Source: Ginsengibacter hankyongi (GTDB lineage Bacteria; Bacteroidota; Bacteroidia; Chitinophagales; Chitinophagaceae). Taken from it: a stretch of 64,000 bases of DNA. The notes below the pieces were generated by a model that was not told the origin of the DNA, did not search any database, and saw only the letters and a program-made list of their open reading frames with translations. The stretch is taken from the NCBI RefSeq assembly GCF_008710285.1, contig NZ_VYQF01000001.1, positions 1,745,501-1,809,500 on the forward strand, written 5' to 3'. Numbering within the stretch: the first letter of the stretch is position 1; the number at the start of each line of letters is the position of its first letter. A program made the translations under genes and the position numbers. Below are positions 9,066-17,497 of the stretch, piece by piece.

Positions 9066-9293
9066 TTAGCTTACGAGTACCTGATGAAAAAAATAAACCA
9101 TTGAAGTATTCTTCAGTGCAGGAGATGAAAGGTTGGAAGTTTTGGCAGGTACTGTATGTGTTTGAACAGGATGAGAATTGCATGTACCCAATGCATAGTA
9201 AATAATAATAAATACGATAATAGTGCTTATGCAGCCTCCGCCTAATTTTTTTGCTCCCCAGCCGGCAATTAGCGCTCTTACTAATTTGTTCAT
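9066..9293 (-). CDS. Small single-span membrane protein, 75 residues
   Basis: A hypothetical protein with a short basic amphipathic N-terminus (MNKLVRALIAGWGAKKLGGG) followed by one strongly hydrophobic span (CISTIIVFIIIYYALG, about residues 21-36). A polar Ser/Thr-rich tail ends the protein. The N-terminal Gly-rich stretch before the helix is reminiscent of small membrane proteins seen next to secreted-protein genes, but I recognise no family. It may be co-transcribed with the membrane protein gene upstream at 9343-9822, 49 nt away. Confidence 0.55.
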   Translation of the reverse strand: MNKLVRALIAGWGAKKLGGGCISTIIVFIIIYYALGTCNSHPVQTHTVPAKTSNLSSPALKNTSMVYFFHQVLVS

Positions 9294-9342
9294 TTAATAA
9301 ATTTTATTGTAATAATTTAATTTATTTAACAAAGTAATTGCT

Positions 9343-9822
9343 TCATGCATTTGGTGGCAGTTTGTTTTCCTCAGTTTTGCCACGTGCCATTACGGTAGCA
9401 AACGTTCCTGCACAAAAGTTACCAATAATTGCATTTGCCAGCATGGAAAATAATAAACCATGCCCGGCATTTTTACTTAACGCTGCCGGTGTTTGCCTCA
9501 GCACATCGTTTGAAGCTCCTATATTAAAAACCCCGGGAGCAAAAACAAGCGTTAGTAACAGTATTAATATGCAGGAGAAAATTACACCCAAAGTTGTCAC
9601 TACGAAACCATTATATTTTTTGTTTGGGTCATCATTCTTTTTTCCACCATACATAAGGCCAAAAGAAAAAACGCAGACAAGAAATATAGCACTACCGAGG
9701 TATAAAAGCCAGGTTGCAGAATATCGCTCGTCTTTTAAGAACAGAAATACAGGGATACAATACAGGGCCGACGAAATTATGCCGAACCTGCTTAGATAGA
9801 GAAGTGATGATTTATTAGGCAT
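9343..9822 (-). CDS. Four-span membrane protein, unknown function
   Basis: A 159-residue protein with four predicted hydrophobic helices, at about residues 10-29, 37-59, 72-97 and 120-145. A cytoplasmic-looking charged loop GGKKNDDPNKKYNG lies between the second and third. I recognise no family. A long frame exists on the opposite strand over the same bases, but the minus-strand product has the regular helix and charged-loop pattern of a real membrane protein. It is followed on the same strand by the 75-residue membrane protein. Confidence 0.65.
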   Translation of the reverse strand: MPNKSSLLYLSRFGIISSALYCIPVFLFLKDERYSATWLLYLGSAIFLVCVFSFGLMYGGKKNDDPNKKYNGFVVTTLGVIFSCILILLLTLVFAPGVFNIGASNDVLRQTPAALSKNAGHGLLFSMLANAIIGNFCAGTFATVMARGKTEENKLPPNA

Positions 9823-9832
9823 AATAAAATGA

Positions 9833-9859
9833 CCTCTAAAATCATTCCAGTTTTAGAGG
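9833..9859 (-). terminator. Hairpin after the secreted-protein gene at 9890
   Basis: A perfect 9-bp stem cctctaaaa/ttttagagg (9833-9841 with 9851-9859) has a 9-base loop. The U-tract on the minus strand is broken (tcattttatt), so it is a weaker terminator. Confidence 0.5.
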
Positions 9860-9889
9860 GAGCGAAAATAAAATCTATGTTGAAATCAG

Positions 9890-10522
9890 TTACATAAACC
9901 CGTAATCAAGTACCCTTCGTAAATATTTTTTGTCCTGCACTATCCACGTTACTTCATAACTGCCAGTTGCATCTTTGCAAAAAAGATATAAATAAATTCT
10001 ATGCCCATCCTTAGATTTATAAATTCCGTTACGTGATCTTAAAGTACCCTTATCCATGTACGTTAGGTTAAGGTTATAAATATCTGCGTAGGCCATTGGC
10101 GGTATTGCCACGGTGTCGTTATCTACTGCAATAGTTATATTGCTAATATATGTTTTAGGAATATTTCCATAATCGCCATAATAAGTCTTCCGGTCAATTC
10201 TTATTAAATATCTTTCATCAAAATCAAGTTTATGTTTGCTTTTATCGAATGGTGAAAGTTTAACGCTAGCCTTAATATTATCGCCATTAAAATTCATAAA
10301 ATCAGGCCCAAACGTCGTGAAAGGAATTTTTTGAAGATCATCTTTTCCAATTGCTTCGCTAATTCCCGATAAAGTAAAGGTTGCCAGGTCAGCCCTTATT
10401 TGTGTCTTCGGCAATCTTGCAAACGATTCATTCTTTCTACGGGTGTCCTGGTAGTCATAATCCTTTTGTGCGCTGCTGGAAAATCCATACAGTATGCACA
10501 ATGAAATAAAAATGGCTTTCAT
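9890..10522 (-). CDS. Secreted hypothetical protein, 210 residues
   Basis: I place the start at the ATG at 10522, because it begins a clean Sec signal peptide (MKAIFISLCILYGFSSSAQ, cleavage after SAQ). The frame remains open 13 codons further upstream. The mature part has a mix of short beta-like stretches with Tyr and Asp, including a DERYLIRIDRKTYYG stretch and a C-terminal LYLFCKDATGSYEVTWIVQDK. It is probably periplasmic or outer-surface. I recognise no family. It shares its strand with the lipoprotein gene at 10689, but a 166-nt gap separates them. Confidence 0.7.
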   Translation of the reverse strand: MKAIFISLCILYGFSSSAQKDYDYQDTRRKNESFARLPKTQIRADLATFTLSGISEAIGKDDLQKIPFTTFGPDFMNFNGDNIKASVKLSPFDKSKHKLDFDERYLIRIDRKTYYGDYGNIPKTYISNITIAVDNDTVAIPPMAYADIYNLNLTYMDKGTLRSRNGIYKSKDGHRIYLYLFCKDATGSYEVTWIVQDKKYLRRVLDYGFM

Positions 10523-10688
10523 GTACTTATTTTCTGTAAACCCTAAAAATAAAAGAATCAAGGTTAATAAAAATAAAAATAACGGGCAATTAGAGAAGAT
10601 GATGCCTGACGTCTTTACACAACCATGAAGTTTTTAACAGTCGGTAAAAAAGAAGAATTTAGAAAAATATTTTTTTAAATAATGTAGT

Positions 10689-11474
10689 TTATTTTTTCAG
10701 GCGTTCATAATATTCTACACTTTTTGAACTGTCTGCATTTACAATTGTTTGTTTATAGTTGTCGGCGCCGTTCATTTCAATATCAATCATGAAAGATTGG
10801 CCTACTGCAATTGAATAGGTTGAATTTAAATCCACTTCTTTCATTTTGTTATCGCCATCCATTGTAAAGGTTCCAAAGCCAATTCCCGTAAAATTTCTAT
10901 TAGCAGAATCTTTAAATGTATGGCCATACATAAAATACCCGGCATAAAAAGCCTTGTATTGTGTTCGGTTGTTTTTTGTGGTATCGTTGCCCTTTACGAT
11001 AAAAGAATTTGTTTCTTTCCAAACGCCGTCTAACGGTGTTTTCTGCGCCTTACTTACTGACTGATACTCTTCAGTTAGTTTTATTTTTTGAGTATCGATT
11101 GAAATGTCAGGAATTACCTGGGTATAACCCTCCGGTGTTTTGGTAATGTTTAAAGTAAACGTTCTGGGAGAAGAATTAATAGTTGAGTCAGACGCACTGT
11201 ATTTTACATATTCAGTTACAGTTCCCGTATCTGCAGTGTATGCACCAACGCCAAAAGATGAGACAGAATCGCCTGGATTCACCTGCGTGTACATCATGAA
11301 GCTATCGGTATAAATTTTAAGTTGTTTAAGGTCGGTGTATTTAGTGTCTTTTTTCCCGTCGTTAATTGTTTGAGATGTCATAAAATAAGCGCCTGGCATG
11401 TTGGGAGCTTCCTTTACATTAGAAGTGCAGCTTATTGTGGCAAGTACTATTGAAGCCAAAATTAAATTTTTCAT
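10689..11474 (-). CDS. Lipoprotein with two similar lipocalin-like halves
   Basis: A 261-residue lipoprotein with a signal peptide ending in the lipobox ATISC (Cys16). The mature protein seems to be made of two related halves. The first runs GAYFMTSQ...DSFMMYTQVNPGDSVSSFGVGAYTADTG, the second GVWKETNS...AGYFMYGHTFKDSANRNFTGIGFGTFTMDGD. Both share a G-x-W/Y opening, an FMMY/FMYG strand and a G-x-G-x-(Y/F)T strand. That pattern is like small beta-barrel (lipocalin-like) domains, but I make no firm family call. It is probably anchored in the outer or inner membrane facing the periplasm. Function unknown. Confidence 0.72.
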   Translation of the reverse strand: MKNLILASIVLATISCTSNVKEAPNMPGAYFMTSQTINDGKKDTKYTDLKQLKIYTDSFMMYTQVNPGDSVSSFGVGAYTADTGTVTEYVKYSASDSTINSSPRTFTLNITKTPEGYTQVIPDISIDTQKIKLTEEYQSVSKAQKTPLDGVWKETNSFIVKGNDTTKNNRTQYKAFYAGYFMYGHTFKDSANRNFTGIGFGTFTMDGDNKMKEVDLNSTYSIAVGQSFMIDIEMNGADNYKQTIVNADSSKSVEYYERLKK

Positions 11475-11712
11475 GATATCAAGCTTTTAGGTTGAGTTAA
11501 TATAAAAAAAATAATTGGCAACTGCAATTTTTACGACTATTAAATGTTTATTACAGACGATGGCAAGGAATGTATCTTGGCATATTTGCGGCGCTATCAA
11601 TTCAAAAACTATGAGATATCAACACCTGTGGATTATTTACATTAACAAAGCTTAAAATATAATCCTTATTATCGCGTTTAATTCAAGTTTCAAAAAATCC
11701 AAATTTACTCTT

Positions 11713-12300
11713 ATGAAAAAACTGCTTTCATTAATTTTTATTTTCTCAACCTTTCATCTTTTAGCACAAAAAAGCCTCTTGCTTTTAAAAACCGGGAGCT
11801 CAATAAAGCCCGATATTGAAAAAGTAGCCCGGGATTACTATGATCATTTTGATAATATTAAGGGCGAAAAAATTTCGGAAAGTGAAAGCACTATTGAATA
11901 TCAAAGCAAAATAATACCCGCGGGTTCACTTGAAAGTACGATCACTCAAATAAAGAGCCTACATAACGTTTATAGCTGGCAAACAACCCTGTTGAAAACC
12001 GATGATTATGAAAAGGCCGTAGAAAAATACAAGCAAATATTTCATCAGCTTAATGGCTCAAATTTTAAAATACAGGAAAATCAATCCTGGAAATTTGAAG
12101 GACTTTATGATACTCCCGATGATGCCCGGTCTTTTGCATCAAGTATTCTTGAACCCAATGTAAGCGACAAAGTTTTTCAACGATTAAAAATTGAAATAGC
12201 CCTGAATTATAACATGCCCAACTGGACGGTTAAGGTAATGGTGTACGAAAAAGAAAATGATGCAGATATAAGACCTTCAGAAAAAACCGGGAGCTTCTAA
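11713..12300 (+). CDS. Secreted hypothetical protein, 195 residues
   Basis: A Sec signal peptide (MKKLLSLIFIFSTFHLLAQ) is followed by about 175 residues of mixed alpha/beta character. Two regions repeat a pattern of a lysine-rich helix and a beta strand: KPDIEKVARDYYDHFDNIKGEKI and DDYEKAVEKYKQIFHQLNG. This might be two copies of a small alpha/beta fold, but the similarity is weak. I recognise no family. It is convergent with the rhodanese-like lipoprotein gene, with only one base between the two stops. Confidence 0.68.
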   Translation: MKKLLSLIFIFSTFHLLAQKSLLLLKTGSSIKPDIEKVARDYYDHFDNIKGEKISESESTIEYQSKIIPAGSLESTITQIKSLHNVYSWQTTLLKTDDYEKAVEKYKQIFHQLNGSNFKIQENQSWKFEGLYDTPDDARSFASSILEPNVSDKVFQRLKIEIALNYNMPNWTVKVMVYEKENDADIRPSEKTGSF

Positions 12301-12301
12301 A

Positions 12302-12745
12302 CTATTTATCTAAAGTAGGGTAACCTTTGGCAATCCAATCTGTTTTAATATTATTTGGTAAATTAAGTAAGTGATAATTTGTAAACTTCATTTTTTGCAA
12401 TAACGCAATTGCCGGTCGAACATCAGGACAATGCTCGAAAGGACAGCAACCACAATAAATTAAGATGTTGGTTGATTTAGGAAGCTTACTTATTTGTTGC
12501 TGGAACTTTGCAAGATTTTTTTCATCTTTTACCATCCCGATATCAATAGAATTAGGAATTATTGCGCCAGGCCCCACACTAAACATTACCGGCACATCTT
12601 TATTTTCCTTAAGAATCGCTGCCAGGGCAGAGGGCTCTGTAAGTTGATCGCTGGTCCAGTTTTCAGGATTTTGCCCCGAAGAATTTTTACAGGCAGCGAG
12701 GATGAAAACAAGAAAACAAACTGAAAAAATATGGTATTTTTTCAT
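12302..12745 (-). CDS. Rhodanese-like lipoprotein with a Cys cluster
   Basis: A 147-residue lipoprotein. The start is set at 12745 (MKKYHIFSVCFLVFILAAC, lipobox LAAC), because a -7 promoter box overlaps the longer frame's ATG at 12763. The mature part looks like a single rhodanese fold of about 110 residues. The active-site loop reads ILIYCGCCPFEHCPDVRPA, where the first Cys is at the usual rhodanese position and three more Cys follow within eight residues. Rhodanese domains transfer sulfur or act as redox switches. Which of these applies here is unknown. It is convergent with the gene at 11713-12300. Confidence 0.72.
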   Translation of the reverse strand: MKKYHIFSVCFLVFILAACKNSSGQNPENWTSDQLTEPSALAAILKENKDVPVMFSVGPGAIIPNSIDIGMVKDEKNLAKFQQQISKLPKSTNILIYCGCCPFEHCPDVRPAIALLQKMKFTNYHLLNLPNNIKTDWIAKGYPTLDK

Positions 12746-12760
12746 AAAAAATTTATTGTC

Positions 12761-12768
12761 CAAATGTA
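12761..12768 (-). promoter_or_regulatory. Bacteroidota -7 box (TACATTTG)
   Basis: A TAnnTTTG match on the minus strand, 16 nt before the start at 12745. It overlaps the alternative upstream ATG at 12763, so that ATG would lie at or before the transcript start. Confidence 0.6.
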
Positions 12769-12810
12769 GTTAATGCGGCCAATCAATTACGCGAATGCTA
12801 TCATAAATTT

Positions 12811-13629
12811 TTAGCGGGAATGGAATGGCGTCGAAAAGAAATCGTCTACAATTTTATTGAATTCGTCTTGATGTTCTATTAAAGTTCCATGGCCCGAATT
12901 TGGAACTATCCATAAATAAGCATGCGGTATGTTTTGATAAATTAAAACTGTATGTTCAATTTTTATAAGATCGTGATCGCCGCCAATAATTAATGACGGG
13001 CATTTAATTGAACCCAAATCGTTCAATGAAATATTTGGCTGAAACCAATCCAGCAGGAACAATTTCCAATCATTCTTTTGTTGCTCAGTTGTATAAGTTT
13101 TATTTTTAGAAGAATCGTAAGTGGCCTTTTCATCTTTCCAAAGCGAGGGAATAATTGCGGTAGAATCAGGCCACAAATTTGCCCCGGTAGAAGCAAGTTT
13201 TATAACTTTTTGGGGATGGCGCATTGCAAGCAGTAAAGCGTTTATGCCGCCATCGCTCCATCCTAAAACATAAGCAGAGTCAATGTGAAGCACAGCCAGC
13301 AAAGTAGCTTCATCATCGGCCATCATCTCGAAACTTAAAGAATCATTTATGTCTTTTGATTTTCCCTGCGACCGGCTGTCGGCAACAATTACTTTATATT
13401 TTTTAGCGAAATAAGGAATATTATTTTTAAAGCTTGCAATGCTTCCCCCATTTCCATGAATCATTAATAAAGGTTGCCCGCTACCATATATTTCGCAATA
13501 AATTTTAATGCCGCGAACGTTATAAAAATTGCCATTTGCGGGATTATTTCCGTAGGGTATTTTATCGGCCTGGCAAAGTGCGGTAAGAACAAGTAATTGT
13601 AAAAGCACGGTAAAAAAAATATTTTTCAT
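12811..13629 (-). CDS. Secreted alpha/beta hydrolase
   Basis: A 272-residue serine hydrolase of the alpha/beta fold with a Sec signal peptide (MKNIFFTVLLQLLVLTALCQA). Seen: the oxyanion stretch LLMIHGNGGS, the nucleophile elbow GWSDGG with Ser125, the acid Asp in IIGGDHDLI, and the catalytic His in NSGHGTLIEH near the C-terminus. The triad is complete. The family covers esterases, lipases, haloperoxidases and others, and nothing here fixes the substrate. It is preceded by a TAnnTTTG box 15 nt upstream and runs in the same direction as the rhodanese-like gene, 65 nt away. Confidence 0.9.
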   Translation of the reverse strand: MKNIFFTVLLQLLVLTALCQADKIPYGNNPANGNFYNVRGIKIYCEIYGSGQPLLMIHGNGGSIASFKNNIPYFAKKYKVIVADSRSQGKSKDINDSLSFEMMADDEATLLAVLHIDSAYVLGWSDGGINALLLAMRHPQKVIKLASTGANLWPDSTAIIPSLWKDEKATYDSSKNKTYTTEQQKNDWKLFLLDWFQPNISLNDLGSIKCPSLIIGGDHDLIKIEHTVLIYQNIPHAYLWIVPNSGHGTLIEHQDEFNKIVDDFFSTPFHSR

Positions 13630-13644
13630 CTTAAATTAAAGATG

Positions 13645-13652
13645 CAAATATA
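13645..13652 (-). promoter_or_regulatory. Bacteroidota -7 box (TATATTTG)
   Basis: A TAnnTTTG match on the minus strand, 15 nt before the hydrolase start at 13629. Confidence 0.55.
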
Positions 13653-13670
13653 TCAATTGATATATTCACC

Positions 13671-13991
13671 TTAAAAGCCTAGAGCTTTTGATATTGCATT
13701 TTGAAAAATATCAATTGCTGCATTGGCAGCTTTTTGAGCAACTGCTTTTGTAATTATTGCTATAGAATGCAATTCAGATTCAAGAATATTTTCCTCATCC
13801 GCCACGCGGCTCTCAAAAAATTCATCACTTATTTGTTTATTAAGCCTTAAGCTGGCCAGCAACTCAAGCCTTGATTTATGATCGCTGAAATAGCCGTTTA
13901 CACTATTCTTCACCAGATCCCAGTTATCTTTTGCGGTATCCTTAATTGCGCCAAGCATTTGGGCCACAACTTCATTTATATCGAATGCCAT
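13671..13991 (-). CDS. Small helical hypothetical protein, 106 residues
   Basis: A soluble helical protein (MAFDINEVVAQMLGAIKDTA...) with no signal peptide and no Cys. Its mix of long amphipathic helices, with alternating Ala and charged residues through VAQKAANAAIDIFQNAISKAL, suggests a coiled-coil or bundle protein. The family is unknown to me. It lies 34 nt after the 14026-14460 lipoprotein on the same strand, so the two are likely co-transcribed, and the lipoprotein shows similar helix-rich composition. A joint role in the envelope is only a guess. Confidence 0.6.
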   Translation of the reverse strand: MAFDINEVVAQMLGAIKDTAKDNWDLVKNSVNGYFSDHKSRLELLASLRLNKQISDEFFESRVADEENILESELHSIAIITKAVAQKAANAAIDIFQNAISKALGF

Positions 13992-14025
13992 AATTTATTT
14001 ATTTAGGTTGAAAAGATTTTATAAA

Positions 14026-14460
14026 TTATTTCAAAGCTTTTTCTGCTATATAAAGCGGCTTCCAAAAGCCCGCGAGTGTTGCCTGGTAGGCAATTGCTTC
14101 GCCATCGGTAAGCGTGTTATGATCCTTATGATATTTTTTTGCTTCAGCAAACGCATCTTTCAAATTTTTTATAATTACCAGAAAATCTCCGTTTTTTGGC
14201 CTTGCTTCATTTTTAAGTTGAATAGAATTTATTTCTACTTCAATTTCATTGTACCGTTCATTTAAATCATGATACGTTCGTTTGTTCACCGGCACATCCA
14301 GCATATCAATGTATAGCTTATCAGTTGCCTTTGCGGTATTCGCAATTTGATCCTCTAACGCAGCGCTATATTCGGGAACCAACATTACCCGGCAAGAGGT
14401 AATCATAAAAGCCAGCATTAGAAAGACTGATATTTTTTGAGCAGGAATTATTCTTCTCAT
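14026..14460 (-). CDS. Helical lipoprotein, 144 residues
   Basis: A lipoprotein with an N-terminal signal (MRRIIPAQKISVFLMLAFMITSC) and lipobox ITSC, Cys at about residue 23. The rest is a predominantly helical domain with a long charged helix around residues 60-110 (DLNERYNEIEVEINSIQLKN, then IKNLKDAFAEAKKYHKDH). It ends GFWKPLYIAEKALK. I recognise no family. It is the first gene of a likely two-gene unit with the 106-residue helical gene downstream. The 223-nt gap to the AsmA gene at 14684 shows no gene or hairpin. Confidence 0.62.
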   Translation of the reverse strand: MRRIIPAQKISVFLMLAFMITSCRVMLVPEYSAALEDQIANTAKATDKLYIDMLDVPVNKRTYHDLNERYNEIEVEINSIQLKNEARPKNGDFLVIIKNLKDAFAEAKKYHKDHNTLTDGEAIAYQATLAGFWKPLYIAEKALK

Positions 14461-14683
14461 AGAAGGAATTATATTTTAGAAAAATTGATTATCAAATAAT
14501 CTTCCTGCGTTTTGCAATCAATTGCAAAATGTCTCTGAGGTAAATGTTATCTTATCAGGATAAAGTGAGTAAGTCAACCAGTGAAATAAAACTATATAAT
14601 TTTATACAACTTTTATAGTAAACGCAAACTTTACGGGAAATTATTTTGGAATTAAGTTTTATAGAAAAGAATGCAGTGCGATA

Positions 14684-17146
14684 TTACTTGTTCTTTGATT
14701 TGCGGAAAATATGCAGCAGCTCCGGCTTAAACTGGATACTGCCATCCGCTCCTGGCCTTCCCCTGATATATAAGCTGGGCCCGGCTTTTTGATCGAGCCC
14801 TTCATTGTGGGGATCATAATCAGCATTACGTTTTTTAAGGTTACTTAACGGAATTTGTATGCTCATGTCAGTATTGCCCTTCATGCTATATACGCCTTGC
14901 ACATACATGGACAAAACATTAGATTGTATTTCCATCTTGTTAATCTTAATTTCCTGGTCTTTTATCTCTAAACTATCTTTTAGCTCTGCAAAACGAATGT
15001 TATCAAAATCGCGCTTTTTAAAAATGAAGGATTGTATTTTTTTTACAGGTTCGAAATTGTTTAATCCACCGTTTTTTAAAGAAAAAAATATGTTACTGCT
15101 TAAACTGTTGGGGTAAGCTTTTCCTTCATCATCCAAAGCAAGAACTGCGTTTACACTGGCCGTTAGTTTTCCCTCTAGATTTTGAGCTTCTATCCCATTT
15201 TGCCCGAAATTATTAAAAGCAGTAAATATTTTATTTACATCCACATTATCTAAGGATGCATTAAGCTTTGCCTGGTGATAATTATCTTTATCAGTAATAA
15301 GTGAGCCACTGAGGCCAATACGGCCGCCCGCATGATCCATGCTCACATTATTAATTTCATAGCTGTTTTGCAATAACGTAACATTGGCATTTACATTACC
15401 TGCTTCAAACTTCTTATATACCAGGTGTGGCGTTTTTAAATTTACCCGCAATAACCCCTTATCCAATACGTCATCGATATTTGCAGATACCCGGTTTAAT
15501 TTATTTCCCGTCGTGTTGGAAGAGTTATGTGTAACCTTTTTTCCCGTTTTTAATAAATAAACAAAAGATGCAAGGTTGAGCGAAGGAGAATAAATATTCC
15601 AATCAATAATGGCTTTGTTGGGTTGGGTGTTAATAAGCGTAAGCAGGTTTTTCGCCTCGCCGTTCATAATTATTTTATTATTTAATACTTCGCATTGAAG
15701 GTCTTTAATCAACACGTCAGAATTTTTAAATTCAAGCCGGCCATTTACATTTTTTAATTCTACATTTCTTGGGCCATATAATACATCCCCGTTTTTAAAA
15801 GATACTATTCCGTTTAAGAACGAATTGATATTATTATTTTTTTCGAGCGGGCCTTTATACGTTACATCAATAGAGCCATTGCCGGCCTGAAACTGAATAG
15901 AATTACTTGCGATAAGTTCATTTAACTTTCCAAGCGAAAAGTTGGAAGTAAGATCGCAGGTTAATTGTGGCTTATATAAATTAAGTATTTCAATATTGTT
16001 AGAAGAAACAGGCAGATCGTTCCATATGGCAGAAAAGTTACTAATGTTTATCTTAGAATTTGGATCACGCCGGGGCTCGCCCTCAACCACTTCATCAGTG
16101 TAATAGCCAACAAATGAAGCATCATCAAAATCTAAAAAGGGCGTTGTTAATTTTGAATGATTAACGCTCCAATTTACAACTATCAAAGGATCGCCACCAT
16201 TTAATGATCCGCTGATATTTGCATCTGCATCTAATTTTTTATCGAGGCTTACAATTGCTAACGCTGTGTCTATTTTCGCAGTCAATAATGATCGTCCAAA
16301 ATCATAAAATATTTGCCGCGTATGTACCCTGAGGCTAAACTGCGGATCAGGTTTAACCAGGTCGAACCTGCCGGTAATGTTGAAAGGTTGACCTGCCAAT
16401 TTTATATCAATGCTATCGAATTGTAACTGCTGTAATTTTTTATTTAACCTGAAATCAAAATTACCTTCTAATTTTTTGTTCTTAATAAAACTCCCGTTAG
16501 ATAATTTAAATGCCAGGGTGTTTACAACGATATTCGCCTTTGCAGAAAAAAATAAAGCATCGTCTTCATCGTCCAATTTTACTTTTAGATTATTAACCAC
16601 ACCCTCATACAATTTTTCTTTAAGACGATCGTCAATTGTTATTCTTACGTCTTTAAGCTCAATTAATTTTAATTGAACTTTTTGTTGAGCATTTTTTGTC
16701 TCGTTAACTCCCGCAGGTTTAGTTTTTGGCTTTAATAAATAAGCATTGGTATAGCCACTGGTGTCGGTAAATAAATAAATAGACGCTTGTTCAACACGTA
16801 TACCGTTAACGGCAGATTCTTTTTTAATAAGCTTTATAACACTTATCTGCGCAAATACCTCTTCCGCCTTAAAAAATGGATGATGGTGTTGAGCGAACAT
16901 CGTATCCGTAACTAAAACCTTATGAAGCAGTACGGAAATCTTTGGAAAAGTTCTTACAAAACTTAATTCAACGTCGCCAATGGACACGTTCCCATTTATT
17001 TTCTTGCCTATTTCTTCCGTTACATCTTTTATAATAGATTTTTTATTTATAGAAACATAAACAAAAACAATGATGTATAAAAGGAATAATGTACCCAGCA
17101 GCGTTACAAACGCCCTCAAGGTGTATTTTAAAAATTTGGTCAACAA
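14684..17146 (-). CDS. AsmA-family envelope protein
   Basis: An 820-residue protein of the AsmA/TamB-like superfamily, thought to be bridge-like proteins linking inner and outer membranes for lipid transport. Seen: one N-terminal membrane helix (about residues 10-33), then the family's FPKISVLLHKVLVTDT opening strand. A very long periplasmic part follows, made of repeated short beta strands such as VNNLKVKLDDEDDALFFSAK and GRLEFKNSDVLIKDLQCEVL. The C-terminal segment with MSIQIPLSNL is typical of the AsmA_2 region. It lies next to the mlaE-F-D operon, a fitting neighbour for lipid trafficking. Confidence 0.85.
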   Translation of the reverse strand: MLTKFLKYTLRAFVTLLGTLFLLYIIVFVYVSINKKSIIKDVTEEIGKKINGNVSIGDVELSFVRTFPKISVLLHKVLVTDTMFAQHHHPFFKAEEVFAQISVIKLIKKESAVNGIRVEQASIYLFTDTSGYTNAYLLKPKTKPAGVNETKNAQQKVQLKLIELKDVRITIDDRLKEKLYEGVVNNLKVKLDDEDDALFFSAKANIVVNTLAFKLSNGSFIKNKKLEGNFDFRLNKKLQQLQFDSIDIKLAGQPFNITGRFDLVKPDPQFSLRVHTRQIFYDFGRSLLTAKIDTALAIVSLDKKLDADANISGSLNGGDPLIVVNWSVNHSKLTTPFLDFDDASFVGYYTDEVVEGEPRRDPNSKINISNFSAIWNDLPVSSNNIEILNLYKPQLTCDLTSNFSLGKLNELIASNSIQFQAGNGSIDVTYKGPLEKNNNINSFLNGIVSFKNGDVLYGPRNVELKNVNGRLEFKNSDVLIKDLQCEVLNNKIIMNGEAKNLLTLINTQPNKAIIDWNIYSPSLNLASFVYLLKTGKKVTHNSSNTTGNKLNRVSANIDDVLDKGLLRVNLKTPHLVYKKFEAGNVNANVTLLQNSYEINNVSMDHAGGRIGLSGSLITDKDNYHQAKLNASLDNVDVNKIFTAFNNFGQNGIEAQNLEGKLTASVNAVLALDDEGKAYPNSLSSNIFFSLKNGGLNNFEPVKKIQSFIFKKRDFDNIRFAELKDSLEIKDQEIKINKMEIQSNVLSMYVQGVYSMKGNTDMSIQIPLSNLKKRNADYDPHNEGLDQKAGPSLYIRGRPGADGSIQFKPELLHIFRKSKNK

Positions 17147-17236
17147 CTGAAATTAAGTGTAATGAATATATTCAATTATTTTGGTACCATTTCAATTACA
17201 GAGATAGTGCCAAAAAGCACATGGGATTTATTTCAT

Positions 17237-17244
17237 TACTTTTG
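17237..17244 (+). promoter_or_regulatory. Bacteroidota -7 box (TACTTTTG)
   Basis: A TAnnTTTG match on the plus strand, 22 nt before the CDGSH start. Its position rules out the longer frame that opens at 17162, since that start would lie upstream of the transcript. Confidence 0.65.
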
Positions 17245-17266
17245 CGCTCCAATTATAAAGTTAAAA

Positions 17267-17497
17267 ATGGCTTCAACGAAAATTACGGTAAAAAGCAATG
17301 GATCATTAAAGGTAGAAGGCGACTTTGAAATAGTTGATATGGAAGGAAATTTTTACGGTCTTGAAGGAAGGGAAATTATTTCAATTTGCCGTTGTGGCCT
17401 TTCGCAGAATAAACCTTTTTGCGATGGTTCTCACAAAGGGCATTTTGAGCACGATGCGAAAGCTTTTAATCTGCCGCCTAGAAAGAGTGTCAATTAG
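17267..17497 (+). CDS. CDGSH iron-sulfur domain protein
   Basis: A 76-residue protein carrying one complete CDGSH [2Fe-2S] site: CRCGLSQNKPFCDGSH at residues 41-56, with Cys41, Cys43, Cys52 and His56 as ligands. CDGSH proteins are redox-active and pH-sensitive; proposed roles include iron or electron transfer. The start at 17267 (MASTKITVKSNG) is chosen over the longer frame at 17162 because a TACTTTTG promoter box lies in between. Its last 8 bases overlap the end of mlaD on the other strand. A function in the envelope is not shown. Confidence 0.9.
   Translation: MASTKITVKSNGSLKVEGDFEIVDMEGNFYGLEGREIISICRCGLSQNKPFCDGSHKGHFEHDAKAFNLPPRKSVN

Noticed and set aside
9338-9799. A 153-codon open frame on the plus strand
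   Set aside because: It lies opposite a 159-codon frame with the regular pattern of four membrane helices; the plus-strand product is not protein-like.
17162-17266. Longer N-terminus for the CDGSH protein (start at 17162)
   Set aside because: The extra residues do not resemble the family, and a TACTTTTG promoter box lies inside this stretch.
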